From contig CAJNDS010002120.1 of NCBI GenBank assembly GCA_905221605.1, forward strand, positions 344,501 to 408,500: DNA of 64,000 nucleotides, read 5' to 3'. The DNA is from Symbiodinium natans (taxonomy: Eukaryota; Sar; Dinophyceae; Suessiales; Symbiodiniaceae). A program made the position numbers and the translations under genes. The notes under the pieces were generated by a model. That model saw only the letters and a program-made list of their open reading frames with translations, ran no database searches and was not told the origin of the DNA. How positions within the stretch are numbered: position 1 is the first letter of the stretch; each line of letters starts with the position of its first letter. Below, piece by piece: positions 37,290 through 47,300 of this stretch.

Positions 37290-38621
37290 TCAGCGAGGCC
37301 ACCCCACTGCTATGCCGCGAAGCACAACATGCTTGGGCGAGAGCAGAAAATGCTCACCCGAGCGTACCGAGCCCGAGTCTCGGCACGCCGAGTGGAGGTA
37401 ATCGTGCCCACCTTCCACCTGAGGAGTGGGCCCCGGGAGCTCGGCCTCCACCACCAACATAGCCCCTCCGAGGGACTTAGCCCGGCTTGCTGTCTTCTTC
37501 ACAGCAGCCACCATGGAATCTTTCGAGTACCCCACGAGGGCACCACGAGCAGAAAATCCATAAGCCGGGAAACCATCTTCACGATTGTCCCCCACAGTGA
37601 TTTCTCCACATTGGGCCACGCCAATCACCGAGGCAAAACTTGTGCCATGACACATCGTGGCCTGGCTGGCATAGTTGGGGTCATGGATAAAGCTCGGCCC
37701 CTTGATGTTGCATCCCACGAACAAAACGTTCTGGCCCGGGACATCAAAAGTGAACATCTCCGGCCCAACCTTTTGGGCAAGATCACCATCGCCCTCCAAT
37801 GGACGTCCGTAATGCCGGAAGGCCCCCATAATCGTGGCCATTCTGCCAGCAACTGCATCAGGCACCGAAAGGTGGGACATCTGGGGCTTGTACTCCGAGG
37901 CCTCGGCAAATTGGGCCGCGATCTTGTGCCACGGGTACTTCCACCAGGGCTCAAGCTGCCCCTTCTCGACCAACTCACGTGCGCTGAGGGGTCGATCCGT
38001 GGCAGCCCAAGCTGCCGTGTTGGCCGACTCCCATAGGGCTTTGAGGTATTCCCCATCATCAGCTTCTTCGTCTTCCAGGGAGAGCTCATCTTGTCCTGCC
38101 TTATCGGCAGCTGCCTTTCGGGCTTCGGCCGCCTTGATTTCTTCGGGTGTGGCCTCCTTAACATCGTAACTCGCAGCAGGCCTGCCACGATCTTCCTGAG
38201 GCTTGCTTTTCTTCCAAGCCTCGCTCTGCCACTTATTCCATGGCTTCCGCTGGGGTTGCTTCCACTGAGAATGAGACTTCCAACTGTCTCTCCAACTGGA
38301 GGCTGCCTCTCTCCCAATGCCCCCTGGTCCGAGAAAAGCTTGGGAGGCCGGTTGTTGCATCACCGGCACCTGCTGCCACACGTGCCCTGGGCTAGCCATA
38401 GGTAACGCGGGCGGTGGTGGCATGGGCGGTGGCGCCGTCTCGCGGCGGGGTGGGGTGCTCCCACGGCTGCGTTCCGTCCTCCTGGACCTACGCCGACCCC
38501 TTGAACGATCTCTCGTTCGCTCGCTTGAGCGCGAGTCTGAGCTGCTGCGGCGCCTACGGCGTCTGCCCCGGGACTCCGTCCCAAAAGGTGGCATCAAAGG
38601 CCATGGGTACATCTGACCCAC
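37290..38621 (-). CDS. DIRS-A accessory ORF: RS-rich protein with HGTS-containing C-terminal domain
   Basis: 443 residues. Residues 15-60 are Arg/Ser dipeptide-rich (like SR splicing proteins), then a Pro/Met and Trp/Lys-rich linker, an acidic segment, and a globular C-terminal half with VLFVGCNIKG, MCHGTSFASVIGVAQCGEI and FPAYGFSARG. The HGTS...I...G pattern followed by a YGxS motif resembles the NAD-binding core of ADP-ribosyltransferase (PARP-like) folds; this is suggestive only, as the catalytic Glu was not found. It lies between the leader ORFs and the recombinase inside DIRS-A. The last 80 residues may be spurious read-through. No equivalent was found in DIRS-B. Confidence 0.65.
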   Translation of the reverse strand: MGQMYPWPLMPPFGTESRGRRRRRRSSSDSRSSERTRDRSRGRRRSRRTERSRGSTPPRRETAPPPMPPPPALPMASPGHVWQQVPVMQQPASQAFLGPGGIGREAASSWRDSWKSHSQWKQPQRKPWNKWQSEAWKKSKPQEDRGRPAASYDVKEATPEEIKAAEARKAAADKAGQDELSLEDEEADDGEYLKALWESANTAAWAATDRPLSARELVEKGQLEPWWKYPWHKIAAQFAEASEYKPQMSHLSVPDAVAGRMATIMGAFRHYGRPLEGDGDLAQKVGPEMFTFDVPGQNVLFVGCNIKGPSFIHDPNYASQATMCHGTSFASVIGVAQCGEITVGDNREDGFPAYGFSARGALVGYSKDSMVAAVKKTASRAKSLGGAMLVVEAELPGPTPQVEGGHDYLHSACRDSGSVRSGEHFLLSPKHVVLRGIAVGWPR

Positions 38622-39343
38622 CAGGCACCTGCCTTCGTGTCACAGGTTTCCGTGCTCCTGCACAAAATGCCCCGGCGAGTCTCGCCACGAACTAAGGTTT
38701 TGGGCCAAAGAAAAACAAATAATGCACGAACACCTGCTGCAATGACCACATCTGTGCCTACCACCGATACTCTGCGGTGCCGATCCTTCCTTTCCTTGTT
38801 GATACACGTCACGTGGCTGCACGGCCCTTCTCGGCCAGCCCTCGTGGGCTCTATACTTCTCGTGAGAGCACTTCTGGCTCGAGCTTTCGGCTCAGAATCA
38901 AAAACACGACCTAGGTCGTGTGATCAAGCTTGCACAGAAAAACAAGTCCCAAAACGATTCTCCAACACTGCACTGCATCTCGATGCACATACGTCTGTCA
39001 TTTGTCGTGAGGTTACCAAACAAATGCACTTCTCCTCTAACCAAAACAAAGTACCCAACAAAAAGCCTCGACAACAGGCAACTAGGCCCGAGGCGAGATC
39101 TGCACCCGAATGTATCAAGCACTCTGAGCTCAGGGCCGCCAACATCGCAGATGCCACGATCCAATGGTATTACATGTATCCTGATGTTAACCAGAACAGC
39201 ATGAGCAAAAATAGTCTCTACAAGTGCTCGAACATATAAGGTTTGCCAGCATTCAGCCAAACTCAAACCGATGCACTGTTTTCTCTTGCCCTTTCTGACA
39301 AGGTTTCGTCTATGGACAGTCACATCTGTCTCGAATTCACCAG
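38622..39343. other. Non-coding stretch within DIRS-A
   Basis: Overlapping short ORFs on both strands, including a plus-strand frame at 38637-39239, but nothing with protein-like composition on the element strand. No repeats seen. Confidence 0.4.
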
Positions 39344-39871
39344 TCATGGTGAGTACGGACCAGGCCTCCGGCCAGGCCTGAAATGCCTCATGCGAATCGC
39401 TAACGATGGGAACTGAGGTGGAGGCATGGGCTCCCGGTTGTACATCCTGATCCCCGCGATCGTGAGGGACCACACCATCATGTCTGCATGAAGTCGGAAT
39501 GACTCCTGAAGGTGCCTAAGTAAATCAAACTGCAGCTCAACCATGTGTCGCAAAGCGTGGATCGCCTGAAAGAGCTGTTCGACATCACAGCCAAGAACTG
39601 ACATTGATGTCTGCTGCTGACTCTGAAACGTCAAAAACGACTCGCGAGCCTTGCGAATGTCACCTTCCAAAGATGCAATGTGTTGTAAACATCGGCGAAG
39701 ACGAGAATGATGTTCCATAATTTTCGTATCAATCTCCCACAAAGCAACTCTATCATATTCACAGAAGCTGAAAGGACGATCTGCATGAGTCTCCACAGTG
39801 GAGTCTTCCATGGGATGATTCTCGTCAATATGACGGGCTAACGAATCCCTGAGGGCAGTCATAAGTACCAA
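39344..39871 (-). CDS. DIRS-A leader ORF 2, coiled-coil protein (175 residues)
   Basis: Strongly helical, with heptad-like leucine spacing over about residues 45-140 (IDTKIMEHHSRLRRCLQHIA through LQFDLLRHLQESFRLH), then a Pro/Arg-rich tail. A predicted coiled coil suggests a self-assembling structural protein; function unknown. It follows leader ORF 1 on the same strand. Confidence 0.6.
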   Translation of the reverse strand: MVLMTALRDSLARHIDENHPMEDSTVETHADRPFSFCEYDRVALWEIDTKIMEHHSRLRRCLQHIASLEGDIRKARESFLTFQSQQQTSMSVLGCDVEQLFQAIHALRHMVELQFDLLRHLQESFRLHADMMVWSLTIAGIRMYNREPMPPPQFPSLAIRMRHFRPGRRPGPYSP

Positions 39872-39993
39872 CCCCCTGAAGCACTTCGAGCCTCAAAGAA
39901 AAACACGAGGTGCAAAACACGTGTCCCTGATCCACATAAAAACTGCAGAAAGAAATGAGCAGCACTCAGGGCCAGGCTCATACTGTCTCCGGC

Positions 39994-40260
39994 TCATGGA
40001 AAAAGAGCATGGAAAGCTGATCGAAAACGTCTCACGAACGACTCCAGCCAAGATAAGCGTGCATCACTTTGTTGAACACGTGCTTCCAACACACGCAAGC
40101 GACTGGATATGTCTTCAAGGGCTCGACTGAGTTCACCAAGTTCATCTTGATGCCTTTCACACATAGCATGCACATCAACCACATGCCGATGCACCAAACT
40201 GACTGTGCCAGTCCCACTAGAGGACGGTGTCTGGGGCTCCGAAGCTGCACCATCTGCCAT
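39994..40260 (-). CDS. DIRS-A leader ORF 1, coiled-coil protein (88 residues)
   Basis: First ORF after A1: its ATG is 19 bases from the repeat. Ser/Thr-rich N-terminus, then a coiled coil (ELGELSRALEDISSRLRVLEARVQQSDARL) of clear heptads. It looks real by composition and position. Small coiled-coil ORFs at the 5' end of an element would suit oligomerising gag-like accessories, but that is inference. Confidence 0.65.
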   Translation of the reverse strand: MADGAASEPQTPSSSGTGTVSLVHRHVVDVHAMCERHQDELGELSRALEDISSRLRVLEARVQQSDARLSWLESFVRRFRSAFHALFP

Positions 40261-40279
40261 GGCTCAAGCTAACCCCCCT

Positions 40280-40536
40280 TTTTTCGAAAACGATCTATCA
40301 GCCTCTAAGAGCACTTTCCGGGCATCCTGCCCTCTGAGAGGTCCCGCTGCGACGGGTGTATAAGTAAATACAAATCCTGCACGAACAAGCATAAAACTGA
40401 TTGAGCAGTGGAAATAAGTTGTGCAAAAAGGCAAGCACTGAAACAACAAGCAAATGTTTTGTTCACCACAACATTTTGATGTTGTTTCCTTTGAACAATA
40501 AAGCTCTATCTTCTCCAGGCATTCGAAGAACGATAC
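40280..40536 (-). repeat. DIRS-A terminal repeat A1
   Basis: 257 bases matching A2 (15545-15801) with one visible difference. It is the 5' end of DIRS-A and now supplies the artificial C-terminus of the interrupted array ORF (stop at 40264). On the minus strand it starts GTATCG. Confidence 0.93.
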
Positions 40537-43044
40537 GGAACGCGTACTGCTGGGCATGACCTGCATTGGAGGCAGCTCTTGCTCATCAACCCCCCACTCA
40601 GGGATGCCGTCCGGAATGGGGATACTCCTGTATCTTGTCATTGAGGTTTGGGCCGCAAGCCACATCACCCGGACAGCTTCCTGGATTTGCCTGTACTGCA
40701 CAACACCTTCGTCCTTATACTGAAAGGGGAAGGAGGTAACTGCCGCACGCAGGGCCGAAGGATCAGGGCCCTTGGGGGTGCCATGACAGTACATCTTAAA
40801 CCAGAAGCTGTTGAGTCGCTGCTTGGTTGGATGTTTGGCTCGCATGAGCCCCTTAATGGCAGCCCAATGAGCAGTGGCTGCGTCATACCACGCATTTTGG
40901 GGACGTCGGGGCCCATGCTTGGTGGGTGTGGTGCTGATCCCTTTCCAATGCGCATCAAAGATGACTGGCAGCCGGAAAGGGGCGGAGACATCCACTTCTC
41001 GCAAAGCTGCAAGGTCAGTGGTTCGCAGCTCCGAGAAGCGCCAATCATTCACCTGTGCCTCGGGTTCGTCCTCCGCGTCCGATATGTCATCCATCGGGCA
41101 GGGAGAGCCTTCGTTAGTTTCGGAAGAGATGCTGACGACCTCCGGCGAGGTTGCTGCAGTGTTTGCTTCCACAGGCGCAGCCAAGGGCGAGGAGAGCAGG
41201 CACTCTAATGGCAACACTCGCCGTAGAAAGACAGCCATTCTGTGAGAAGTGTCAGGCCATTCCAAGTTATAAACTGACCAAAAATGTTCAATGTTTTGGT
41301 TGGCCACCGAGGCTGCAAGAGCAAGCCTGATGGCGTCAAGGAAATGGGCAGGGGGGAGGTCCGGCCTAAATTCTTGATAGTGCCTTTTCCCAAGTGTCTC
41401 TGTGCCCTGCAGCGTGATGCCTAGGAACGTGTTCAGGCTGGGCTGGGCAAGCCTGGCCGTTTCCACGTCCGTGTGCTGAGCAGCTGCGGCCCATGCCTGC
41501 AAGGCTTCTTGGGAGGCTTGGCCAGTGACTTGTGGCAGTCCACTGTGCGCGTCCATCACATATTTGGTAGTGGGGCACTTGGGACACCGATAAGCTCGGC
41601 CAGCCAAGAAGGCCACCATGGCTGCAGGCGGCACATTGATCTGCAGGTCAGTAATTTTATTGTCAGATTCAGGAAAACCAATCACAATGGGCAGCCCTGC
41701 CGTACGCTCCAGGGGACCTTTTTGGTGGGACTCGAATGCGAGCAGAAGTGCACCCAGCCAATAATCTGGGTCAGCGTAGCTGAGCATTGCAGGAAAGCTG
41801 GCATTGATGACACTCGGCAAGTCCGACACCGCAGAGAAAAGGTCCGCGATGTACTGCGCTGTGGTAAGAAAGCCATACCCCACCAGGGACTCCGAAAGCC
41901 TTGCTTGGTCCAGCTGCGGGGCCGGGCAATCCAACATCGCAGCAAGGTCGACATGCTGCAATGCCCCCGACAATCTAAGGCACTGCGTGATGATAGGGTC
42001 ATAAACCTTCAAATACGCTGCCGGAAACGTTTCAGGCAGATGCAGTAGCGTGTCAGCGATTCCGATTAGCATGTCCGAGTTTTGCAGCTGGTTCGGTATG
42101 CCGCTCAAAAACACCTCATAGGCCCGATATGCCCGGAGCTGCTGGCAGTGTGTTGTGAGGTGTTGCGAGTCACGCAGGTTCATGTAGGGCCGAGGTTTGA
42201 CATTCTTACCAAAGTGATGTCCCGCTGCAAGTGCGCGCCACATGAGATCACAGACCGAGACTGTGTCGCTCTGCATGATGGGTGCGCAGGCTGGGGCGCT
42301 GGGATCGCGGGTGCCGCTGGGCTCGCTAGGCCCTCGAGGCTTGGCTTTTGGTTTTGGTGGTTCCAGCTGCTGAGAGCCGTCTTTGTCCAAAGCGAGAGGC
42401 CGACTTTCCTTGCGAGCTTGGACAGCGGGCACAGGCCTGGCGGGGCTGGGCGTCGGGCCATGGGGAGGCATAGGGAGATACGATTTTGGTTCCGTCAGGC
42501 CTAGTGAGTCCGTGGGAGACTTAGCGCAAGGGGGCTGTGACGCCTCAACCGTCCTAATCCCATCCGGAGATGTTGCGTGCGTGGGCCGTGTCCGGGGGCT
42601 GGGTGGACGTCGTACGCCAGGCGGCGGGTCCCTAATGTTGCCGCCACTACGGGGTGGACATGAGGCGGCGCTACCCCCTCCGATCCTGTGAGCAACTTCC
42701 CTTGAGGGAGTCGTCCCACAAGCATCCAGAGCAGTAGGACTCGCGGCCGGCACAACCGCAGGCGCTTTCGTTGCAGGCTCCTTCGTCAGTTGTCCTCTCT
42801 CCCGCGTTGGGGTGCCGCAAGGGGTTCGGGAAACGTCCCGTTTAGCTGGCGGAGGCGGAGCCCCCCGCGGCCCGAGGCTTGAGCCATGGTGTACCCCACC
42901 GCTCGCCATGGCGCGCGTTGGTGGTAGCCTCGCCTTGGGCTGGCGACTGCTGCGGCGTAGGAACCTCGACTGCAGTAGCAGCAACCACGTCGGGACTGTT
43001 ACTACCCGCGGGCACAGGGCTGTTTCCCGGGGAGTCCACATCAA
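40537..43044 (-). pseudogene. Array ORF of about 926 residues, interrupted near its end by DIRS-A
   Basis: No recognised family. The first 50 codons overlap the preceding ORF; the ATG at about 42909 (MASGGVHHGSS) is a better start. Residues to about 230 are Pro/Ser/Arg-rich; then a globular part with YRCPKCPTTKYVMD (a possible zinc site) and a region around SELRTTDLAALREVDVSAPF that has a decayed paralogue at 63.56-63.98 kb. DIRS-A cuts the frame at codon boundary 40537; without it the ORF would end 19 codons later at 14671. It is the last large ORF of the array at 40.5-53.8 kb. Now its last codons are DIRS-A sequence, so the protein, if made, has a foreign tail. Confidence 0.7.
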
Positions 43045-43714
43045 TCGCAGTTTCGGAGGCAGCCTTACTCGTGCGAACAGGTAGGAGGTGAAGACCGCGG
43101 GGGGCTCGCATTATGCCGGCCTTATGCTCGAAAGCCGGGTCAGCGCGTTGAGCAGATCCCCGCTTGGGCGGCATCCTAATGTTGGTGTCCCCTAGCAAGC
43201 AGGTGAGGTACTGGGCGACCCCATCTCCTTCCCTCACCGGCTGGAAGGGGACACAATACACCGCATTGGGCAGGGGCTCCAGGACGAAGCCGCGCGTTTG
43301 CAGACTAGCAATGGTGCCCGAGTAAGAGTTGGAGGTGAAAGAGGGACTCCCCCATCCTTCTTGCCGAAGTGTGCGGTAAAAAACTTCCCGCTTGTCTCCC
43401 CAGGTGGCCTTCAAAGCCCACGCTTGGTGCAGGGGTGGTGTTTCAAAGAGGTCCAGCCCAACTTTGCGTTCCGCAGGCAGCACGATGCTGGCTACTGTCC
43501 GTTCTCGGAAGGCTTGCTTGTGTAATGCCGTTGCAATGCCAGGGCCGTCCATGCTCCACAAGCTGGCTTGTGTGCGCACATATTCAGCGCATTCAATTAG
43601 GCCCCCGGTTGCGCAGGCCGCCATTTGGAAGCATGCACCTATACCATCAGAGTAGTGCGGTGCCACGAACACCAAAGCCCCACGTAAGGAAGGCGGGACC
43701 AACCGCGAGCGCAA
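42842..43714 (-). CDS. Array ORF, hypothetical 290 residues
   Basis: Globular first 190 residues (APHYSDGIGACFQMAACATG, WSMDGPGIATALHKQAF), a basic linker and a Pro/Ala-rich acidic tail. No family recognised. It overlaps the end of the 258-residue ORF by 68 bases and the open frame of the 926-residue ORF by about 200 bases, each in a different frame, so either translation shifts frame or the true ends are shorter. Same strand as its neighbours. Confidence 0.55.
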   Translation of the reverse strand: MRSRLVPPSLRGALVFVAPHYSDGIGACFQMAACATGGLIECAEYVRTQASLWSMDGPGIATALHKQAFRERTVASIVLPAERKVGLDLFETPPLHQAWALKATWGDKREVFYRTLRQEGWGSPSFTSNSYSGTIASLQTRGFVLEPLPNAVYCVPFQPVREGDGVAQYLTCLLGDTNIRMPPKRGSAQRADPAFEHKAGIMRAPRGLHLLPVRTSKAASETAIDVDSPGNSPVPAGSNSPDVVAATAVEVPTPQQSPAQGEATTNARHGERWGTPWLKPRAAGGSASAS

Positions 43715-44336
43715 AGATGCTGGCTCGAGTCCTCGGATCGTGCTCGTTGCTCAACGAGTCATGGGACAGGCGTAGACACTCCGCATGCCACAGCGCAGGA
43801 GTCCGGGCGTCCTCTTGGCCGGGCAGCGGAGAGTCAGGCAGCGTAGCTAACACGCCACTCAGCAGCGTCGGCGTCCATTCTTGGCGATAGGATTGTTCCT
43901 CCGCAAGCCAAAGGTTGAGGAAGCTTTGCAAGGGGTTGGAAGCCCCTGGACCCGCAGTCAGCGATGCCTGCGCAACTTGCGCTTCGTGCTCTCTGAAGAC
44001 TTGGCAGACCTCCGGGTGAATGAGCTGTGCCCATGTGTCGTGCCAGTTCCCTCTCACCACTAGCCCGATAAGGAGGACAAGCACTAAATCTGTGAGAAAG
44101 CCCGGCAACCACTGTGGCTGCCGGATGGCATCAAGAGGCGAGTCTTCTAGCGGAACGCCCAATGCAACATGCTGCCTTTCCCTAGGCATGTGTAGCAGAG
44201 CATCCCAAAGCGGGGTAGAGGCTCCTCCGGGCAGAACCTCAAGCTGGCTGACTCTCGGCAGTGAGGGTCGTTGTGCGAATTGGTTGTGCTGTTCATCAGT
44301 CAAGAGCAGGGCAATGGTTATATTGACTGGCTGCAT
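43647..44336 (-). CDS. Array ORF, hypothetical about 229 residues
   Basis: The likely start, ATG at 44336 (MQPVNITIALLL), lies only four bases after the TAA of the 1386-residue ORF, which argues for coupled genes. One strong hydrophobic segment (LPGFLTDLVLVLLIGLVV) suggests a membrane anchor; the rest is soluble-looking (LNLWLAEEQSYRQEWTP). No family recognised. An upstream methionine at 44423 would overlap the preceding gene and is less likely. Confidence 0.6.
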   Translation of the reverse strand: MQPVNITIALLLTDEQHNQFAQRPSLPRVSQLEVLPGGASTPLWDALLHMPRERQHVALGVPLEDSPLDAIRQPQWLPGFLTDLVLVLLIGLVVRGNWHDTWAQLIHPEVCQVFREHEAQVAQASLTAGPGASNPLQSFLNLWLAEEQSYRQEWTPTLLSGVLATLPDSPLPGQEDARTPALWHAECLRLSHDSLSNEHDPRTRASIFALAVGPAFLTWGFGVRGTALL

Positions 44337-44340
44337 GGCC

Positions 44341-47300
44341 TTACTTTCTCCAGGGCCGGTGAGAAGCTTCTTCGGGGCACGGAGCTCTATAAACATGCCT
44401 GGGTAGTACTGGGTAGGCCACATCCCCCTTGTCTTCTCTCAAGGTAACCAGCAAAGCAGTGCCCTTGGCCGGCACTTTACCAGCGACAGCAAACCACTTT
44501 GTAGCCCAGTCAGGGACATCCGCCAACTCCGGTGTAAGGAGCATGACCGATGCCCTTGGGTAAACTCGATGGAGAAGGCAGATTGGCCACGTATGCGTGC
44601 CGGGCTTTATCGCCACGGGGGTGGCGGCCCGCTTGACCGCAGCTTGCTCTGGGTAGTGATACTGTTCCGAGGGCTCCTCCTCGATTTCTGCTTCCGAGGC
44701 CATGGCTAAAAACTGATAACCCAGCATGTCAACCAGGCGCTCTAACGACAGGTGGGGGAGCCACATACCCAAAACTAGTTTCATCGTGGGACCAAGTTCA
44801 TGATACGAGGGCGGCAAATCAGCCAGATGCGGCTTGGCATCCATCAGGAGGACTTGGGTACAGTCAGCACGGAGACTTGCAATGCTCCGGTTCTCAGCGG
44901 AAGGTATCCGGAGAAAAGCCTCCATATCGGGGCGTCTGATTTGCCGTCCCAGCACGGAGTTGATGAAAGTTTTAGACTTATCCGAAAGCTGGACAGAGCC
45001 ACACGCAACCCCCATCAAACCTGCTCGCACTGTGCGATCCATCCAGGGGTCGGCCAAACCGCAAATCTTTTTAGTCAATTCCTTATGCACATAATCCCCC
45101 GGCGTGAGCTGGAATAGCTCTTCACTGTGGACAAAGTGACCATAAGAGTGTCCACCACTGCCAAGTGACTCAGGTCCAGTGAAGTAGTAGAGACGCGCTC
45201 CCGCGCCGATCGCTTGCGTCCTTGCTGCCTGGCTGGGCCGGAAGATACAAAGCTGGTCGCTCTCATGATGGACAAAACTAACAGCGTGCCGTAGTTCCGA
45301 ACCCAGGATATATTGCAGCATGGCCCGTGGCATGGCAACGCCGCCCAAGCGTGCCTTGATGTGGACAAAATCGCCCTTGCAGTCAGGAAGCTTTTGGCGC
45401 TCATGCCAAGCGATAGCCACAGCAGCGCCCGTATACGACCCAGCAGAGAAGCCCGTAACGCACAGTTTGCACTCGCCAGCTCTACCTGCGGCGAGGCCCA
45501 CATGTAGGGCGGTCAGCGCGGCAGTATGTGGCATGTGCAAGTGGGCCAGGGCAGGGCACATTGTCAAGGAGGCTTCTACCGAGCTGATTCTAGCACGAAC
45601 CGCCGCTGGCAGACCGCATCCTTCGACCTGAGGGTACAGAGCACGTGCCCATAGCTGGGCGGCTTGTGGCAGGAGCAACAATGCATGTGCGGCATTACCG
45701 CTGGTCGAAAGCAACAACGGGCGTTGTGTGTCCTCAAATCGGACCTTTTCGCCCTGGTTGTCCCGGACTGTTTCCATTTCTAAGCCAGTGAGTGCATAGG
45801 AATTGGCTGTGTGAATGATGCTACCCGACACAGTGGGGGGCGTATTCTCAGCCTTCCCATTCATCCCGCTAATGAAGAGCGACCGACATTCCCCTGAGGG
45901 GGTTAGGTGAGGCTTTGGGGGCGGGTACTGGTAGGCAGGAAAGGCAAAGGCTGCCAGGGCTTGTTGCACACGCATGGCTAGTCCATCATCCCAGTATTGA
46001 CTGAGGCCCAACGGCGTGACCTTTATGTCTGCAGCGAAGAGAGGCCACGGCAGATCCGCCTGGGCCAGCCAAGCATGCGCAGCGGCAGCAAGAAGAGCAA
46101 GCGGCCCAGTTGGGGTATTGGGTCGACTGCGCCATTTCGGGGTGGCCCTGCAGGAAGATAGGGCATCTTTCTTCCAAAACATGAGGACCCCAGAAAAAAA
46201 CTGGAGCCGCACTGGTCCACTGCCCTTTTTCCCAACAGAGGCCCACAGAGGGACGGTGTTCCCGTTGCCCCAGACCGACTCGGGTAGAGTAGGCAGCCGT
46301 ACCACACTCCCCCACTGCGGCAGGATGTTTTTGCCTTTGGCACCATATCCATGCACAAAAGGAGGGGGTACAACCTCGGCGCATCGGTTCGCCATGAAGA
46401 AGTCAGGACCAGGTAGGATTGCCAAACGAGAGTGCGAGCCGCCATAACCCCTGAGCAAGGGAAGAAATCCCTGTTCATATGGGCCTTGCCCCCATGTTTT
46501 GACCCCTCTGACCTGCCTGACTGGGGAGGCGCCAAACTGGATGTCTGGCTCTGGCCGGCCGGCAGTAAGGTCGGCCGTTTTCCACGCAACTTCATGTATG
46601 TATCTTCCTAAAAGTGCCCACGCAAACACAAAGTCAGAGTGCTTGTGAGCAGTGGTTCCGGCAAGAGGGGTGTTGCGTAGACATTGCCGATAATGGATCT
46701 GGTCCAACGGCACCTGCTCATGCATACCAGGCAATGGAGTGGGCACTTCACTGGGCATGATGACTAGCTGCAGGGCTCGGCTCAACGCAGTATCAATTGA
46801 GGTCACCGCACTAGCGACGTTGCCAGGGATGCAGAAGCGAGGGGGCCGGGGATTTTGGCCGTCCGGAGCATTCGGGTAGAAGAGGACCAATCCCCCATTT
46901 GCTTCAAGCTGGTCCTCGGACGCACAAACCATGCCAATTGAGTTTGGCGATCGGGCCCCACACGGTATGGACCCGTCCGGCGAGCAACTCCACGGCGAGG
47001 CTGGAAGCGAGCCACAGGGCTGTGTCTCGTCCGTCTCGACTTCCATGCAGCCCAGTGACTCCGTCGAGAGGGTATTGGGCAATAGATCGAGGACTGCAAA
47101 CCTTCGCAGCTCTTCGGCTTCCCACCTGGCAGTGAACAAGGTGTCATGGTCAAGCAACATCAAGACCACCCCTGGCGCAAGGATTCTGAGGACTGCCAGA
47201 ATTTCGGGCCCCGCCCACGTAAAGTGCACAGAAGCTAGCCCCGCTTCCTTGGTGTTAACCAAGATGGGAAACCACCTCTCCTTAAACGGGCCTTCCCACT

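Larger units (their letters stand above)
14731..40536 (-). mobile_element. DIRS-A: DIRS-order (tyrosine recombinase) retroelement with split direct repeats, twice interrupted
   Basis: Read on the minus strand: A1 (40536-40280), three leader ORFs, tyrosine recombinase, CCCH gag, RT/RNase H polyprotein, B1 (16039-15802), A2 (15801-15545), a 576-base spacer with one ORF, B2 (14968-14731). A1-ORFs-B1A2-B2 is the split-direct-repeat layout of PAT/Ngaro-like DIRS elements, in which the B1-A2 junction preserves the joined ends of the circular intermediate. A1/A2 and B1/B2 each differ at about one base by eye, so the insertion is young. A Copia element splits the recombinase and DIRS-B splits the RT. 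Without these the element is about 11.2 kb. It sits inside the 926-residue ORF of the flanking array. Confidence 0.88.

Noticed and set aside
15545-40536. A1/A2 of DIRS-A first considered as dispersed MITEs or solo LTRs
   Set aside because: The B1/B2 pair abutting A2 and the closure of the array ORF across the site explain them better as split direct repeats of one element.
40264-40536. C-terminal 91 residues of the 926-residue ORF as genuine protein
   Set aside because: They are encoded by DIRS-A repeat A1 and the bases next to it, so they are an artefact of the insertion.
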